Shown here: positions 22,513 to 35,863 of the stretch, piece after piece
Position numbering within the stretch: the stretch's first letter is position 1
How the letters are laid out: each line of letters starts with the position of its first letter
Source: Dryas octopetala
Lineage: Eukaryota; Streptophyta; Magnoliopsida; Rosales; Rosaceae
DNA length: 64,000 bases
Assembly: GCA_963921425.1 (NCBI GenBank)
Contig: OY992838.1
Location: 19,447,861-19,511,860, forward strand
Direction of reading: 5' to 3'
Made by a program: the position numbers and the translations under genes
The notes under the pieces: generated by a model
What the model was told of the DNA's origin: nothing
The model's input: the letters and a program-made list of their open reading frames with translations, nothing else
Databases searched by the model: none

Positions 22513-25500
22513 TGGTAACATCATACAAGCTTTTCACTAATAAAGAGAAGACACAAGTAACAGATGTAAGCATATACATTACTCCTTATAGCATTACATA
22601 CTTAGAATTACAAATAGTAATAGATGTGAATTGAACCATAAACAAAGAAGGTGTACAAGTGATTACCAGGTAAAGCCATTGCAGATTGTTAAATCTGGAA
22701 GCCCTCAAAGAAGTCTTCTACTCTCTACAAATCCTGAAGTTCACTATAGCAATATGAGCTAGTTTTCTTGTTGAATATAATTAACCAAGCCCTATATTAT
22801 CTTACATTCTCCCACTTGGGCGTAGGTTAATTATACAACACAGAACCAAACACAACAAGCCTAAATACCTTAGTGATCGCATGAGTCTACACACTTAATT
22901 AAACCCTAAACTACCTGTCAAAACCAACTTATGATGCAGAACCACAGAACATTTCATGCATGTAAATTGCACTAATATTCTGTAATCATATACAACAAAA
23001 TCAAACTTACATGGTACTTTCAATAAGACATAAGAAAATATCGTGAGAAACTAACCTTATAGTACTCCCACTGATTGGTCCAACTTTATGGATCATGAAA
23101 ACCTCTTTATGTTTCAGATAGAAGACAATATGTCTAGACGATATCTATACACAAAAACAATATTACAATTTAAAATTGCAAACTGTCAAATAAGAGCTCA
23201 ATTTTATAAATATCTATGACCAAAATGTAATTATGAAGGTTAACCAATAAGGAAAGGGAAACTTTATTCATAGTCACAGCAAAGTTATTCATAACTTAAA
23301 AGAAAAACTGAATAACATTTAAGACTTAACTTTTACTCCCAAAAACCAGCTGCTTCAAAATATTCAAATACTCATTCAAACCACATGATTCTTGAAAACT
23401 CCCACTGACAAAGCTTTGGTCAATGGGTCTACCAACATAGCATGTGTATCTAAATATTCAATATGAATCTTTTCTTCTTTAACTTTCTCCCTGACAAGTA
23501 AATACTTAAGGTCTATGTGCTTGGAACCAGAAGACCTCTTATTGTTTTTGGAAAAACAAACTGCAGTAGTATTGTCACAATACAACTTTAAAGGCTTGGA
23601 AATTGAGTCCACTATTTTCACACCTCCAATGAAATTAATCAACCACATAGCATGTACGGTAACCTCATAATAAGCCATGAATTCAGCCTGCATAGTAGAA
23701 GAAGCAATGTTTGATTGCTTAACACTTTTCCATTAGATAGCACCTTCAGCCATTAGAAAGATATAGCCAGAGGTGGAATTCAAATCTTCAGAACCTGCAA
23801 AATTTGAATCTGCATAACCTACAACTTCAACCCTCTCAATTTAGCTGTAGACAAGTATAAAATTCTTGGTCCTTTATGGGTAACGTAGGACCTTTTTAGC
23901 TGCTTTCCAATGATATTCACCCGGGTTTGATTGAAACCTTCCGAGGACACCAACCACATAGGCTAAATTCAGCCTTGTACACACTAGTGTATACATCAAG
24001 TTTCTTACTAGAGATGCATATGGTTTGTCTTGCATGAGCTTCTTTCCAATTCATTTTTTGGATTTTGATTCTTACTAAGCTTGTCTCCTTTATTCATATG
24101 AAGTTCTCGATCCACAAGAACAATTTTCCATGTTGAACCTTTTGAGAATACGCTCAATATAAGTCTTTTGAGACAAACCCAAGAGATTCTTGGACATGTC
24201 CCTAATTATCTCAATGCCAAGAACATACGAAGCCTCACCTAAATCCTTCATTTCAAAATTGTCAAACAACATAGCTTTTATGTCTTGCAGCAAATTTAAA
24301 TCACTACTAGCAAGAAGTATATCATCGACATACAATACCAAGAAGATGAATTTAGAGCCACTGACCTTGAGGTAAATGCATTCATCCACCTTATTTGCAA
24401 TAAAGTCAAAAGCAGTAACTATTTTGTCAAATTTGAGATACCAATGCCTTGAAGCCTGCTTGAGACCGTAGATGGATTTTCTAAGTTTACAAACCATGTT
24501 TTCCTTCCCTTTTCAACAAAATTGGTGGTTGTATCATACAAATATCTTCAGACAACTCTCCATTGAGAAAAGCTATTTTGACATCCATTTGGTGAAGTTC
24601 TAGATCGAAATGGGCAACTAAAGCCATGATAAGTTTTAGGGAATTGTTGGAAAAGACCGGTGAGAAAGTCTCTTTATAATCCACACCCTCTCTTTGTGTA
24701 AACCCTTTGGCCACCAACCTCGTCCTGTGTCTCTCAATGTGTCCAGCTGAGTCTCGCTTAGTCTTAAACACCCACTTGTAGCCAATAGGCCTCATGGCTA
24801 TCTGTGAATCAACTAGTGTCCATACCTCATTCTGGAATATGGATTTTAACTCATCTGTCATTGCTTTTCTCCATATGGCAGCGTGCTCACTAGCCATAGC
24901 TTGCTGGAAACTAATAGGATTATTATCATCTCCAATGTCATACTCAACCTCTTGAAGATAAGTTACATAATCTGAAGAAATTGCTGGCCTTCGAAGTCTT
25001 ACAGACTGCTTTCTAGAAATTGTAAATAGATGTGCATGAACCAAACGAGGTGGTGATGGAGCTAGTTGTACAGGTTGCTCAATAACCGGCTCCAATACTT
25101 GAAAATGTTGCTCATGGGCTGGCTGTACTATGGGATCAACTACTGCTTTAGCCTCTGACTAAAACCATATGGGTAAATCACAAGTAATTGAAACTGAACT
25201 ACAGGCAGATTCAAAAACTTGTTCTTCAAAATCAAAAGCACCATTAGTTGATGAGCTTCCTACATCAAAACCCTCAAGAAACTTTGCATTGTGAGTTTCA
25301 ACAATTCTTGTGTGCAAAATTGGACAATAAAATCTGAAACCTTTAGATTTATCTGGATATCCAATAAAGAGTTAATTACACTTACACCCCTTGAGGTTTA
25401 TCGTCTTTTCACATATACTTCCTGAGGTTTCAAAAATTACACATACACCCCTTCAGGTTTCAAAACTATTGCATATAACCCCCTACAAGAGAAAAAAATA

Positions 25501-27100
25501 AATAAACAAAAAAGAAAATATTTGTATTGAGATTGGACCTTACACCTTGAGTAATCTTATTAGGCCATTTCACCCCTTAGCATGCCTTTTTGCATAATTT
25601 CTCATCATTTTTTGTCTCACTATAAGGAGTTATATGCAACAGTTTTAAAACATCATGGGGTAATGTGTAATTGTTGAAACCTCAGGGAATGTATATGAAA
25701 AAACGATAAAGCTCAGGGGGTGTAAGTGTAATTAACTCTCCAATAAAATAACATGTAGTAGTTCTATGATCTAACTTTTTCTCATGAGGATTATAAATTC
25801 TTGCTTCAGCCAAACAACCCCAGACATGATAATGCAGTAAGTTAGGCTTCCTTCCCACCCATAACTCAAAAGGAGTTTTTGAAACTGCTTTACTCGGTAC
25901 TCTATTTAAGATATAATTTGTAGTTTTCAAAGCTTATTCCCATAAGAATTTAGGCAAGGAAGAATTGCTTACCATGCTTGTCACCATATTCTGTAGAGTC
26001 TTATTTCGCCTCTCAACTACACCATTTTGCTGTGGTGTTCCCGATGTGGTGTACTGTATAATAATTTCACATTCTTCTAACTATGTGGAAAAAAGCCCCT
26101 TTTGTTGTCCAGCTTCGGTGTACCTGCCAAAATACTCACCGCCTCTATCGGATATCACTATTTTAACTTGTTTTTTTAATTGTTTTTATATTTCTGTTTT
26201 GAAAATTTTAAAACAATCTGGCACCTTTGATTATTCTGAAATTAAATAAATATAACAATATTTAGAAAAATCATCTATAAAAGTCACAAAATAAAGACTA
26301 TCACAACCTGTTTTGATTGGAAAATGACCACAGACATCAGTGTGAATGATTTCAAGTACTTGTTGACTACGTGTGAATTTTAATTTTCTTATGTTTGTTA
26401 ATTTCCCTTTTGGAAGAATTCTATTTTTCATCAAACAATCCATTCTATCCTTAGAAATATACCCAAGTCTCCTATGCCAAAGCATAGAAGAGTTTTCATT
26501 GATGAACATTTTTTTATTAAAATTGGAACATTCAACATTCATACATTTTCTAAAATAAGAACATTCACATTGTCATAAACCATTATTGAGAAAAGCTTTT
26601 CCAAACAAAACATCCACTTTGTTTTTCTCAAAAATTCTCAAACAGTCATCATCGATTACAAAGGAAAAACCAAACTTGACAAGTTTAGAAACTGAAATTA
26701 AATTCCTTCTCATGGAAGGTACATAAATAACATCATCCAAAACTAAAACAAAACAGACTTTAACTGCAATCTAACAGTTCCTATGGACTCGACTGCAACT
26801 TTTATTTCATTCCCCATAAAAACTCTAATTTGATCCTTATTTGGTGCCCTCATATTTATGAATCTCTGCAAACAATTAGTGATGAGCACAGAAGAGCCAG
26901 TGTCAAACCACCAAGATTTTAAAGGAACAATAACAAGATTTGACTTAATACAAACAAAAACAGAAAAAATATCTTTCTTAACTAGCCCCTTTTTATACTT
27001 TTCACAGTTCTTCTTCATGTGACTAGCCTTTTTGCAAAAATAGCACTTAAAAATTTTGGTTTTTGTAACTTTCAAGTTGTGAGATCCTGTAGGTGAGTTA
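22513..27100 (-). mobile_element. Ty1/copia retrotransposon, truncated and broken
   Basis: Minus-strand fossil. Parts from the 3' side: a probable 3' LTR at about 22513-22806 (starting TGTAAGATAAT), preceded by the purine-rich tract CAAGTGGGAGAA. Then come RNase H (about 23376-23760), reverse transcriptase (about 24090-25095, with YVDDILLASS), integrase (about 25750-26542) and a gag zinc knuckle followed by protease (26743-27090, CYFCKKASHMKKNC then WWFDTGSS). Order and domains are those of copia. The 5' LTR and most of gag are missing, cut near 27100-27118 where another element begins. Coding is interrupted in several places and by a MITE at 25369-25738. It looks old. Confidence 0.8.
25369..25738. 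mobile_element. MULE-type MITE nested in the copia element
   Basis: A 370-bp element. Inverted ends read GAGTTAATTACACTTACACC on each side, and similarity continues for about 65 bases through a CTTGAGGTTTATCG-like block. The flanks TCCAATAAA at 25360-25368 and 25739-25747 are a perfect 9-bp duplication. It has no coding capacity. It is inserted between the copia reverse transcriptase and integrase blocks, so it is younger than that element. Confidence 0.85.
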
Positions 27101-27178
27101 CCCTTGGCAGAATTTGAATGTGTTGATCACGCGGGCCACATCATTTCGTTGCATATCCCACGTGATCAAGGGGGCTAA

Positions 27179-29042
27179 TGTTGATACCCAAAATAAATTT
27201 GAATCAAATTCTCAAAAAGCCCAATGCAAAACCAAGACCAAAAATATTGATTCAATAAATTTCGTCATGGGCGAACATAAGAAATTATATCAAACTTACT
27301 CTCGTGCCACAACCAAGTCTGGCCTAGCCAAAAACAGGTCACGCCAAGCCCAAAATGGGCGAGCTCATGCTCGTGCCAAGCAAATCCCTGGCCTAAAAGA
27401 GATATGCCAAGCCCATGCCATCACGCGAACAAATCTAAACTCGAACACCTCATGCCCAAAGGTACCAAGCTAACATCCTAGGCCAAATTAGCCTTAGACA
27501 AGTAACATTGTGTGTCTTAGAACAGACCAAATGTGCCTTGCATATTCTAACCTCATGCCAAGTCTCTCCTTTCTACGGCCATACACTCTTTAATTACTCC
27601 GAAGGCGTGCCAAGAATATTCTTTCAAGCCCATGCTCCCATGCCCAAGCATTCTCCCTTTATCATTATTAATATTATTTTTTTAGCCATAAGCACATGTC
27701 ATCCAAGCACAAGCTTTAGACATGCCCAAGCACGGCTATTATGAAATCAGTTCACTTACGTGCTCATGCCAAGTCATGCGACCAATGCATGTGGACCCAA
27801 GCCACAAGGCCTAAATGGGGCTTACAAGTAGGTTGTAGTGTAAAAGGTTTCAGAGGCTCACAAGGCCCGTTGAGAGCTTGAATGATGATGGTCGTAGGCC
27901 ACTTGGGAGCCCAAAGACCCAAGCCCATTATTCCGAGTTCCCATACAGGTTAGCAATCTATATATTATCTCGACATTTCATGTTGGCTTGGTAAGAATCC
28001 ACTGCACACACTAATGACACACTATATTAGGCCTAAGAACCCCTCTGTCTTAAGGCTAGTCAAACAACGTAAATATGCAGCATGAGCCCTTATACCCATT
28101 TAGCTTAGAAGGAAAAGGTAGCCAAACTCAAGCAAGCCATTTGCTGTAAATGCTTTGGGAAGACTACCCATCTGTCCAACACAAGTAAGACATACGCTAT
28201 CTTATAGGACAATGACCTATTTGTACCAAGCCTTTTCACTTTCTCATCCTAACAGGAAAAACACACCTAAGACCAATGATAAGCTTTTGCTAAATGGGGA
28301 TGACCACGGGAATAAGACATGTTCATCCAAAACATATGAGAACGAATACTACTTGTCCTCGCTGTACTATCTTTCACCTTATTAGCTCAGTAGAAAAGGT
28401 AGGCCTAAAAGCACAAGCAAGACCTTTGCTAAAGAGGGAAACTTGAAATGATCTCTCTCTAGACGAAACCCAAAAACATTTGACTTTTCCTTGTCCAAGA
28501 AACTCTATAAATGAGAGTCTCTATGGCCAACGAAGGGCAACAGAAGTAAGCCCAAGCATACTTAAGCGTATTACCTACACCTTTTTACTCTCTATAAGCC
28601 CCCCAAGCTATCACTACCTTTCCAAACCTCTCAACACGTCAAGCATCCCAAGCTAACATAGTCATCTTCCAAGCCATTTTCACCTTTTACACTATCTTTT
28701 GGAACACTACCAAAAACCTCAGCCATAACCCTTCCCTAACCATAAACCTCTCTAAGCCAAGTCATCAAGGAATGTCGAGCATGCTCATATTGCTAAACTT
28801 GTGAGACTTTAGCTCCCACACTTCAAGCTCACTTGACAAACCCGATTCATTTGCAAAAGTGTTATTTTCCTCCAAGCTCACTTACCAAGCCTCGAAAAAC
28901 ACTTAGAGCCCCGGAAACACAACAGAGTTTTCCCTAAAGTCTTTACACTCTTCGGGACACTTTGGGCCTAGTCTCGCTAAATCAGAAGCGGGCCATATTA
29001 GTTTCTCCAAGCTCGTACAAGTCTTCACAAAAGGCCCCAACA
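27179..29042 (+). mobile_element. Large Ty3/gypsy LTR with adjacent polypurine tract
   Basis: A polypurine-like tract (CAAGGGGGCTAA, 27167-27178) is followed by TGTTGATACCC at 27179, the usual start of Tat/Athila-type LTRs. The body is C/A-rich, with repeated CCAAGC and GCCATGCC words, and has a TATA-like TCTATAAATG near 28504. The end near CCCCAACA at about 29042 is inferred. Only about 60 bases of interior lie before the tract, so this is an isolated 3' end of an element. Open frames within it have no domain. Confidence 0.5.
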
Positions 29043-29094
29043 GCAAGTAGGAAGATGAGCCCATAAGTCTGGGTCAATAGACCTACATCTTCCC

Positions 29095-29300
29095 TCGTGC
29101 ATGTTCTTTCCCGAGATGGATTACCTTGTCCCCTTCTCTCTTAGTCTAGGTTTGAAGCCATTTGAGTGACTGTTGCAGTTTGCCTTCATCTATTTTCCTA
29201 GTGGTTTCTAGTTTAGTTGGTTTGTATCTCTTTGCTGGCTCCTTTGCTTAGCTTGTTGTATCTTCTCCATTAGTTTTATGAAGTTTCTCTTATGACCAAA
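29095..29300 (+). mobile_element. Possible LINE 3' end fragment
   Basis: A T-rich stretch that ends TTTTATGAAGTTTCTCTTATG followed closely by an A run resembles 3' tails of plant L1-type elements. No reverse transcriptase sequence is present and no target duplication was found. Weak call. Confidence 0.25.
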
Positions 29301-29532
29301 AAAATTATTGGCATAGGTTCAAATATAGTGTACATATGTGTTGAATTACAATAATGTTTAAATAAATAAAAGCTCCAATAAAATGAATTAATGAGTGTAT
29401 ATACACACCATTACTTCGTTTGTCTTATTATCAAGTCGGTGGTGAAATTGAATTTTTTTTTTGTCTAAATGGTGAAATTGGTGGACACTGTATGCGTAAA
29501 CCATTTACTAAGCACAAAAAAAAAAAAAAAAA

Positions 29533-30302
29533 GGCTCAAGTACATTTACATCCATCAACTATAGGATCTATTTCAAGTTGGTCCACGAACTATAAAAATT
29601 TCAAATTTCCCATTAACTATAGGGTTCATTTCAAGTTGGTCCACGAACTATAAAACATTTCAAATTTCCCCATTAACTATAGGGTTCATTTCAAGTTGGT
29701 CCACGAACTGACAAAAAACATACAGAATGGTAGACAAAATCGGGTTGACAAAAAAACCGAACCGAATCAAATTATTTATATATTTTATAAAGTTTCAGAC
29801 TTTATGGTTTAGTGTATAAGGTTATGGTGTAAATACCAATTATAATTTTATAAATTATTATATTTCAAGTATCAGTATGCCTATAAATATATTGCATGTA
29901 CTTACATATCATAAGTAACTAAATGGTGTAGTAGGAATTCACACTTTTACTCTCTTCAAGTGATCATGGGTTCAAATCCAATATGTTCCAAAAACACCTA
30001 TTACCTTTTTTATTCAAAATATATAACTTTTATATAATAAATAAAAATATATATATAAATAATCCGGTTCGGTTCAATTTTTTTGTCAACCCAGTTTTGT
30101 CAACCATTTTGTATGTTTTTTGTTAGTTCGTGGACCAACTTGAAATGAACCCTATAGTTAATAGAGAAATTTGAAATGTGTTATAGTTCGTGGACCAACT
30201 TGAAATGAACCCTATAGTTAATGAAGAAATTTAAAATATTTTATAGTTCGTAGATTAATTTGAAATAGACCCTATAGTTGGTGGATATAAATGTACTTGA
30301 GC
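29533..30302. mobile_element. Foldback MULE-type element with repeated arms
   Basis: About 770 bp. The arms are inverted copies about 230 bases long, starting GGCTCAAGTACATTTA on the left and its complement on the right. Each arm is itself made of three ~60-bp units around ACTATAGGGTTCATTTCAAG and GTTGGTCCACGAACT. Runs of nine A flank both sides, compatible with a 9-bp duplication but uninformative because they are homopolymers. The centre (29760-30060) is AT-rich and holds a SINE-like piece. No transposase. Confidence 0.75.
29925..30005 (+). mobile_element. tRNA-like (SINE head) fragment
   Basis: The stretch ACTAAATGGTGTAGTAGG, followed 40 bases later by GGGTTCAAATCC, resembles pol III boxes A and B. 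It sits in the middle of the foldback element. A cloverleaf is not evident, so it is not a tRNA gene. Weak call. Confidence 0.3.
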
Positions 30303-30374
30303 AAAAAAAAATTTTATTTTACAAACCCTTGCGGTGATAAAGGCATCGCATATATGCAATATTAAGATGGAAGA

Positions 30375-30470
30375 GGCATAACAGTTGATGGGTAGCTAAA
30401 TTGGAAGGGCCGTGAAATTGCTCATTCTATACCCAAGTTCAATTTCCTCTCCCCCAAATCAAAAGAAAGA
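30375..30470 (+). mobile_element. SINE-like fragment upstream of the eL19 gene
   Basis: GGGTAGCTAAATTGGAAGG is followed after about 30 bases by CCCAAGTTCAATTTCC, a box A/box B-like pair typical of tRNA-derived SINE heads. No clear tail or target duplication was found. Confidence 0.3.
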
Positions 30471-30715
30471 TAGTACGGGCATAAAAATTACAAACTTTAC
30501 AATTAACCACAAATAATAATTGTTTGGATATGTTAAATTTTTTTTTATTATTTATTATTATTTTTTTTTAACAAAGATCAAATTTAATGTTAGGCTTTTT
30601 ATAAAAAGTTTTATTATTAGGCTGGATTACCCAGATAAAGAGCCCAAATACAGTGTAACAAAGCAACTGTGTTTCTAAACCCCAAGGCCCTATAGAGTCG
30701 TTGAAACAAAAGACA

Positions 30716-30769
30716 GGCCCAAATAAGGCCCAAGATTGATGAACCCCATTCCAATTTCCAAACCCTAGT
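30716..30769 (+). promoter_or_regulatory. Site II plus telo-box promoter module of eL19
   Basis: Two GGCCCA site II elements (30716-30721 and 30727-30732, 11 bp apart) and a telo box AAACCCTAG (30760-30768) lie 100-150 bases before the eL19 start. This pair of motifs is the known signature of plant ribosomal-protein promoters, bound by TCP and telo-box factors and tied to cell growth. Further GGCCC-type words lie at 30685-30690. Confidence 0.7.
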
Positions 30770-30866
30770 TATAAAGCGAAAACCTATGTGATATATAAAA
30801 TCGTCTCTTCCACACATTTGAGCCTCTCTGCCATAGCAGCTGCCAAAAGAAAAGGAGGAAGAAGAC

Positions 30867-32637
<1,771 letters not shown>

Positions 32638-33088
32638 GTCCTATGAAGAGAACTGATGGATTGTTGACTGTTGATGGTCCATATTTCTTTTGTTACTTTG
32701 GTAGTGTAGTTTTGACGAGCCAGTATGTTTGTTTGCTTCGGACATCATTACTTTATTTCCTAGTTGAAAGAAGTTTCAAAATCTTTGTACTCTATGAATT
32801 TTAGTTTCTTTTATTCACTATTGATCGGTTTTTGGCCTCGATCTACATATTTTGTTTTCCATATTTATTTTGAAAGCCTCTATTTCAATTTCTATGGTTA
32901 TGTATGCGTTCATTGTATACTTCTGTACGATGTGCTTGCTGTGTATATTTTCAAGAGTGCAATTTTAGGTTGTAGGTCTTCCACAACCAAGTAAAATTAA
33001 AGGTATCTCGCAGAAAAGGTTTTAGATTTAGTGAAAAGATGATCTAATGAAGAAATAAGGCATAAATTCAATTTAGACATAACTATAT

Positions 33089-34992
33089 AAGGAGTAAAAT
33101 TTCGGTTTCGAGGAAATTTTCGATGGAAATTTCGACGGAAATTTTCGTGAAAATTTCGATTAAAATTTCGATTTCGATAAAATTAGACAAAAATGACTAA
33201 AATTGCTATTAAAATATGGAAATTTTGAATGAAACTTGACTGTATGTTTATTTAACATATTATCTACTACATTGATAAAAAACATTGAAGAAATCAAATA
33301 ATATAGTAGATTTCATGTGATATGTGATAAATATAATGCGCGCCAGAAACAAGACTGTTAAAAAAATACTTCACTAATTAATAATTACATGATAAAATTA
33401 CACGAATAAATCACCAATATGGCAACAGAAAGTAACAAGTTTACTCAAAGGGACTTGGAAATGATATTTGATAGTTAAATTAAGCCGAATTGGGTTAAAA
33501 TAGAACCAATCCGATGGCAGCAGCGACGACAACGGTTTATCTAACATTTCAATTTTACAAATTATCAAAATTAGAAAACCAAACATTAAGGAAATGAAAC
33601 TTCATGATAATGAGATAAATTTCTTTTTCATAATTTATGTTTACAACTAAACGAAACACCAAAATGACCAGATCAAACCCCAAATAAAATCCCAAACTTT
33701 TTTTTTTCTTTCCAATTGTCTAAAAACTCCAAATCTCAATCTACCTTTAAAAAAAAAAATTCTTTCCTTTTTTCTCTTCTTTTTTTTTTTTTCCTTTTTT
33801 TTTTTTTTTCCTTTTCTCTTCTTTTTTTTTCTTTCCTCTTCTTTTTTTTCTTTTCTCTTCTTTTTTTTTTCTTTCCTTTTCTCTTCTTTTTTTTCTTTTC
33901 TCTTCTTTTTTGGCTTTTTTACCCAAATAGCACCTGAACTATAGGGGGTGTGCTCAAATACCACCCAAACTTTTTTTCTTGCCAATTTACCACCTGAAAT
34001 TATTAATATGTGTTAATTTGCCACCTAACATCCATTTTTCTGTTAAATCATCAAAAAATTTCCCAAACTTCCCATTTTGCCCTTGAATACAATAAAAAAA
34101 TATTATTATTTTAAAAACTTTTTTTAAAATATAATTAGAAAAAAAATTAAAAACTAAAAAAATAGAAAATGGAAATACCCTTTTTTTTTTAGGGGGTTTA
34201 ATTAGATTTTTTTTTTAATATTTAAAATACTTTTTTTATATAAATGACAAAAATACCCTTGAAATAAACAGAAAATTTAACTAAAATGACGGTAGGTGGT
34301 AAATTGGCCAATATGTGAAAGTTCAGGTGGTAAATTGGCAAGAAAAAAAGTTTGGGTGGTATTTGAGCACACCCTTTATAGTTCAGGTGGTATTTGAGTA
34401 AAAAAGCCTTCTTTTTTTTTTCTTTCCTTTTCTCTTCTTTTTTTTCCTTTTCCTCTTCTTCCCTGGTGGGCCGTGACTTCCACTTTTTTTTCTTTCCTTT
34501 TCATCTTCTTCCTCCAGTAGTCTTCTCTCTCTTCTCCTTCCTCTTTCTCTCTCTTCTCCTTCCTCCTCCCTCCTTCCCCAGCCACTAGATCTGCGCCCAC
34601 CTCCCGCAACCAAAACCCATTGCTGGCCTCCTCCCTCCTTCCCCAGCCAGCCTAGCGCTGCTCGCCTCATCCCTCCGCCCTCAGCCAGCCTCGCGCCGCT
34701 CGCTCGCCTCCTCCCCCACCTCGCACAGAACCACCGTCCGCGCCCAAAATCCACGCCTCCCACCCCGCGACTCCCACCCATATAGATCTGGTTTTGGTTT
34801 TGTTGAACACTACATCGAAATTTCGCCGAAATTTCGAGGATTTCGGAAAATTTCGGCGAAATTTCGGCGAAATTTCGGCGAAATATTTCGAAATTTTTCG
34901 AAATTTTTTTGGTATGGTGTTAAAATTTCCATACCCCTAAAAAACGAAATTTTCGACGAAATTTCGCCGAAAATTTCGAAATTTTACTCCTT
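33089..34992. mobile_element. TIR element E2 with TTTCG-rich ends, nested in E1
   Basis: Ends read AAGGAGTAAAATTTCG inverted. Both subterminal zones are tandem runs of AAATTTCGGCGAAATTTCGG-like words. The flanks (33081-33088 AACTATAT and 34993-35000 GACTATAT) are an 8-bp duplication with one mismatch. The interior is a strongly strand-biased pyrimidine tract (33700-33910 and 34409-34600), followed by GC-rich DNA (34600-34780) unlike its surroundings, possibly captured sequence. The lysine-rich or phenylalanine-rich open frames in the tract are low-complexity. Superfamily unsettled: hAT by duplication length, MULE by end structure. Confidence 0.7.
33912..34408. mobile_element. MULE-type MITE E3, nested in E2
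   Basis: A 497-bp element. The ends match for more than 80 bases inverted, starting GGCTTTTTTAC and including CACCTGAACTATA and CAAATACCACCCAAACTTT. TTCTTTTTT at 33903-33911 and 34409-34417 is a perfect 9-bp duplication, although the target is a pyrimidine run. The centre is AT-rich. No coding capacity. It is the innermost and youngest layer of the nest. Confidence 0.85.
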
Positions 34993-35863
34993 GACTATAT
35001 ATGTCATTTTAACGAAGTTTATAAATTTTAAAATATTTTAAATATATATTTGATTTATTATCTAAATTAAAAAATAGATTTTTTTCTATCAATTTGTTGA
35101 GAGATCAGTTAAATGTCAACTTAACTTTTGCTGACGGGGATTAATTGGCGACGTAGCGCCAACTCAGCTTACCCTTCCTGCCAAATGAGCGACACATGTC
35201 CACCGGACACGGGCCTACACACTCATCACCTCTTTTTGCTCGTCAAATGCTCTCTTAACCATTTAGTCTCCCAAAAACATCACGTTTTCTCCTAAATTCG
35301 AATTTAAATCTCTCACTTGTGTTTGACAAGCGAGAAAGAGATGATGGGTTTGTGGGCCTGTGTCAGGGGTTAGGTGGACATGTGTCGCTGTGTCACTCAT
35401 TTGGCAGGAAAGGGTGCTGACATTTAACTGATCTCTCAACGAATCAATGGACAGAAGTTCATTTTTTAATTTAGATAGTAAATTGAGTGTATATTTAAAA
35501 TATTTTAAAATTTATAGACCCCGTTAAAGTGGCATATATAGTTGCGTCTAAATTGAATTTATGCCAAGAAATAAATACCTAAGACATTCTCTTTAGGTAC
35601 CTCTAGTGATACTAGTGGTCTTCCCCAAGCCATCAATTAGTGATGCTTTAAGTCAGACGCTTTGTTTCATGATAAATTAATAATGGAAAATCAACCTTGT
35701 TTTCACTCTAAACCACAACATACGTTCAAAATTCTGAAAATTTCCCAACAAAAGTTCCAACTAGGATGCCTATCTTCTTGTAGCCTCAAATAACATCCTA
35801 AATCAAAATTCTCAACTTGAGCTTAAAATTTTCGGTCATGCCTTTACATTGGCAGTTTAGCAC

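Larger units (their letters stand above)
33059..35565. mobile_element. Foldback MULE E1, host of two nested elements
   Basis: Outer element of a nest between eL19 and ERS1. Its ends read GGCATAAATTCAATTTAGAC inverted, and the flanks AAGAAATAA at 33050-33058 and 35566-35574 are a perfect 9-bp duplication. Only the first 30 bases of the left arm precede the insertion of E2 (33089-34992); the rest resumes at 34993. Without E2 it is about 600 bp, nearly all inverted arm (a block around GAGAGATCAGTTAAATGTCA recurs inverted at about 35100 and 35420). No transposase. Its right end lies about 300 bp past the ERS1 stop, so it may sit in or near that gene's 3' untranslated region. Confidence 0.85.

Noticed and set aside
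27093-28385. Plus-strand frames of 76-126 codons
   Set aside because: Located in a large gypsy LTR with repeated CCAAGC words; no gag or pol similarity.
29925-30470. tRNA genes
   Set aside because: Box A/B-like words are present but no cloverleaf stems can be formed, so these are at most SINE remnants.
33647-33985. Lysine-rich open frame and its phenylalanine-rich reverse
   Set aside because: Produced by a pyrimidine tract in a transposon interior; no domain and no complexity.
34376-34781. Overlapping arginine/glutamate-rich frames
   Set aside because: Low-complexity translation of the pyrimidine and GC-rich tract of E2.
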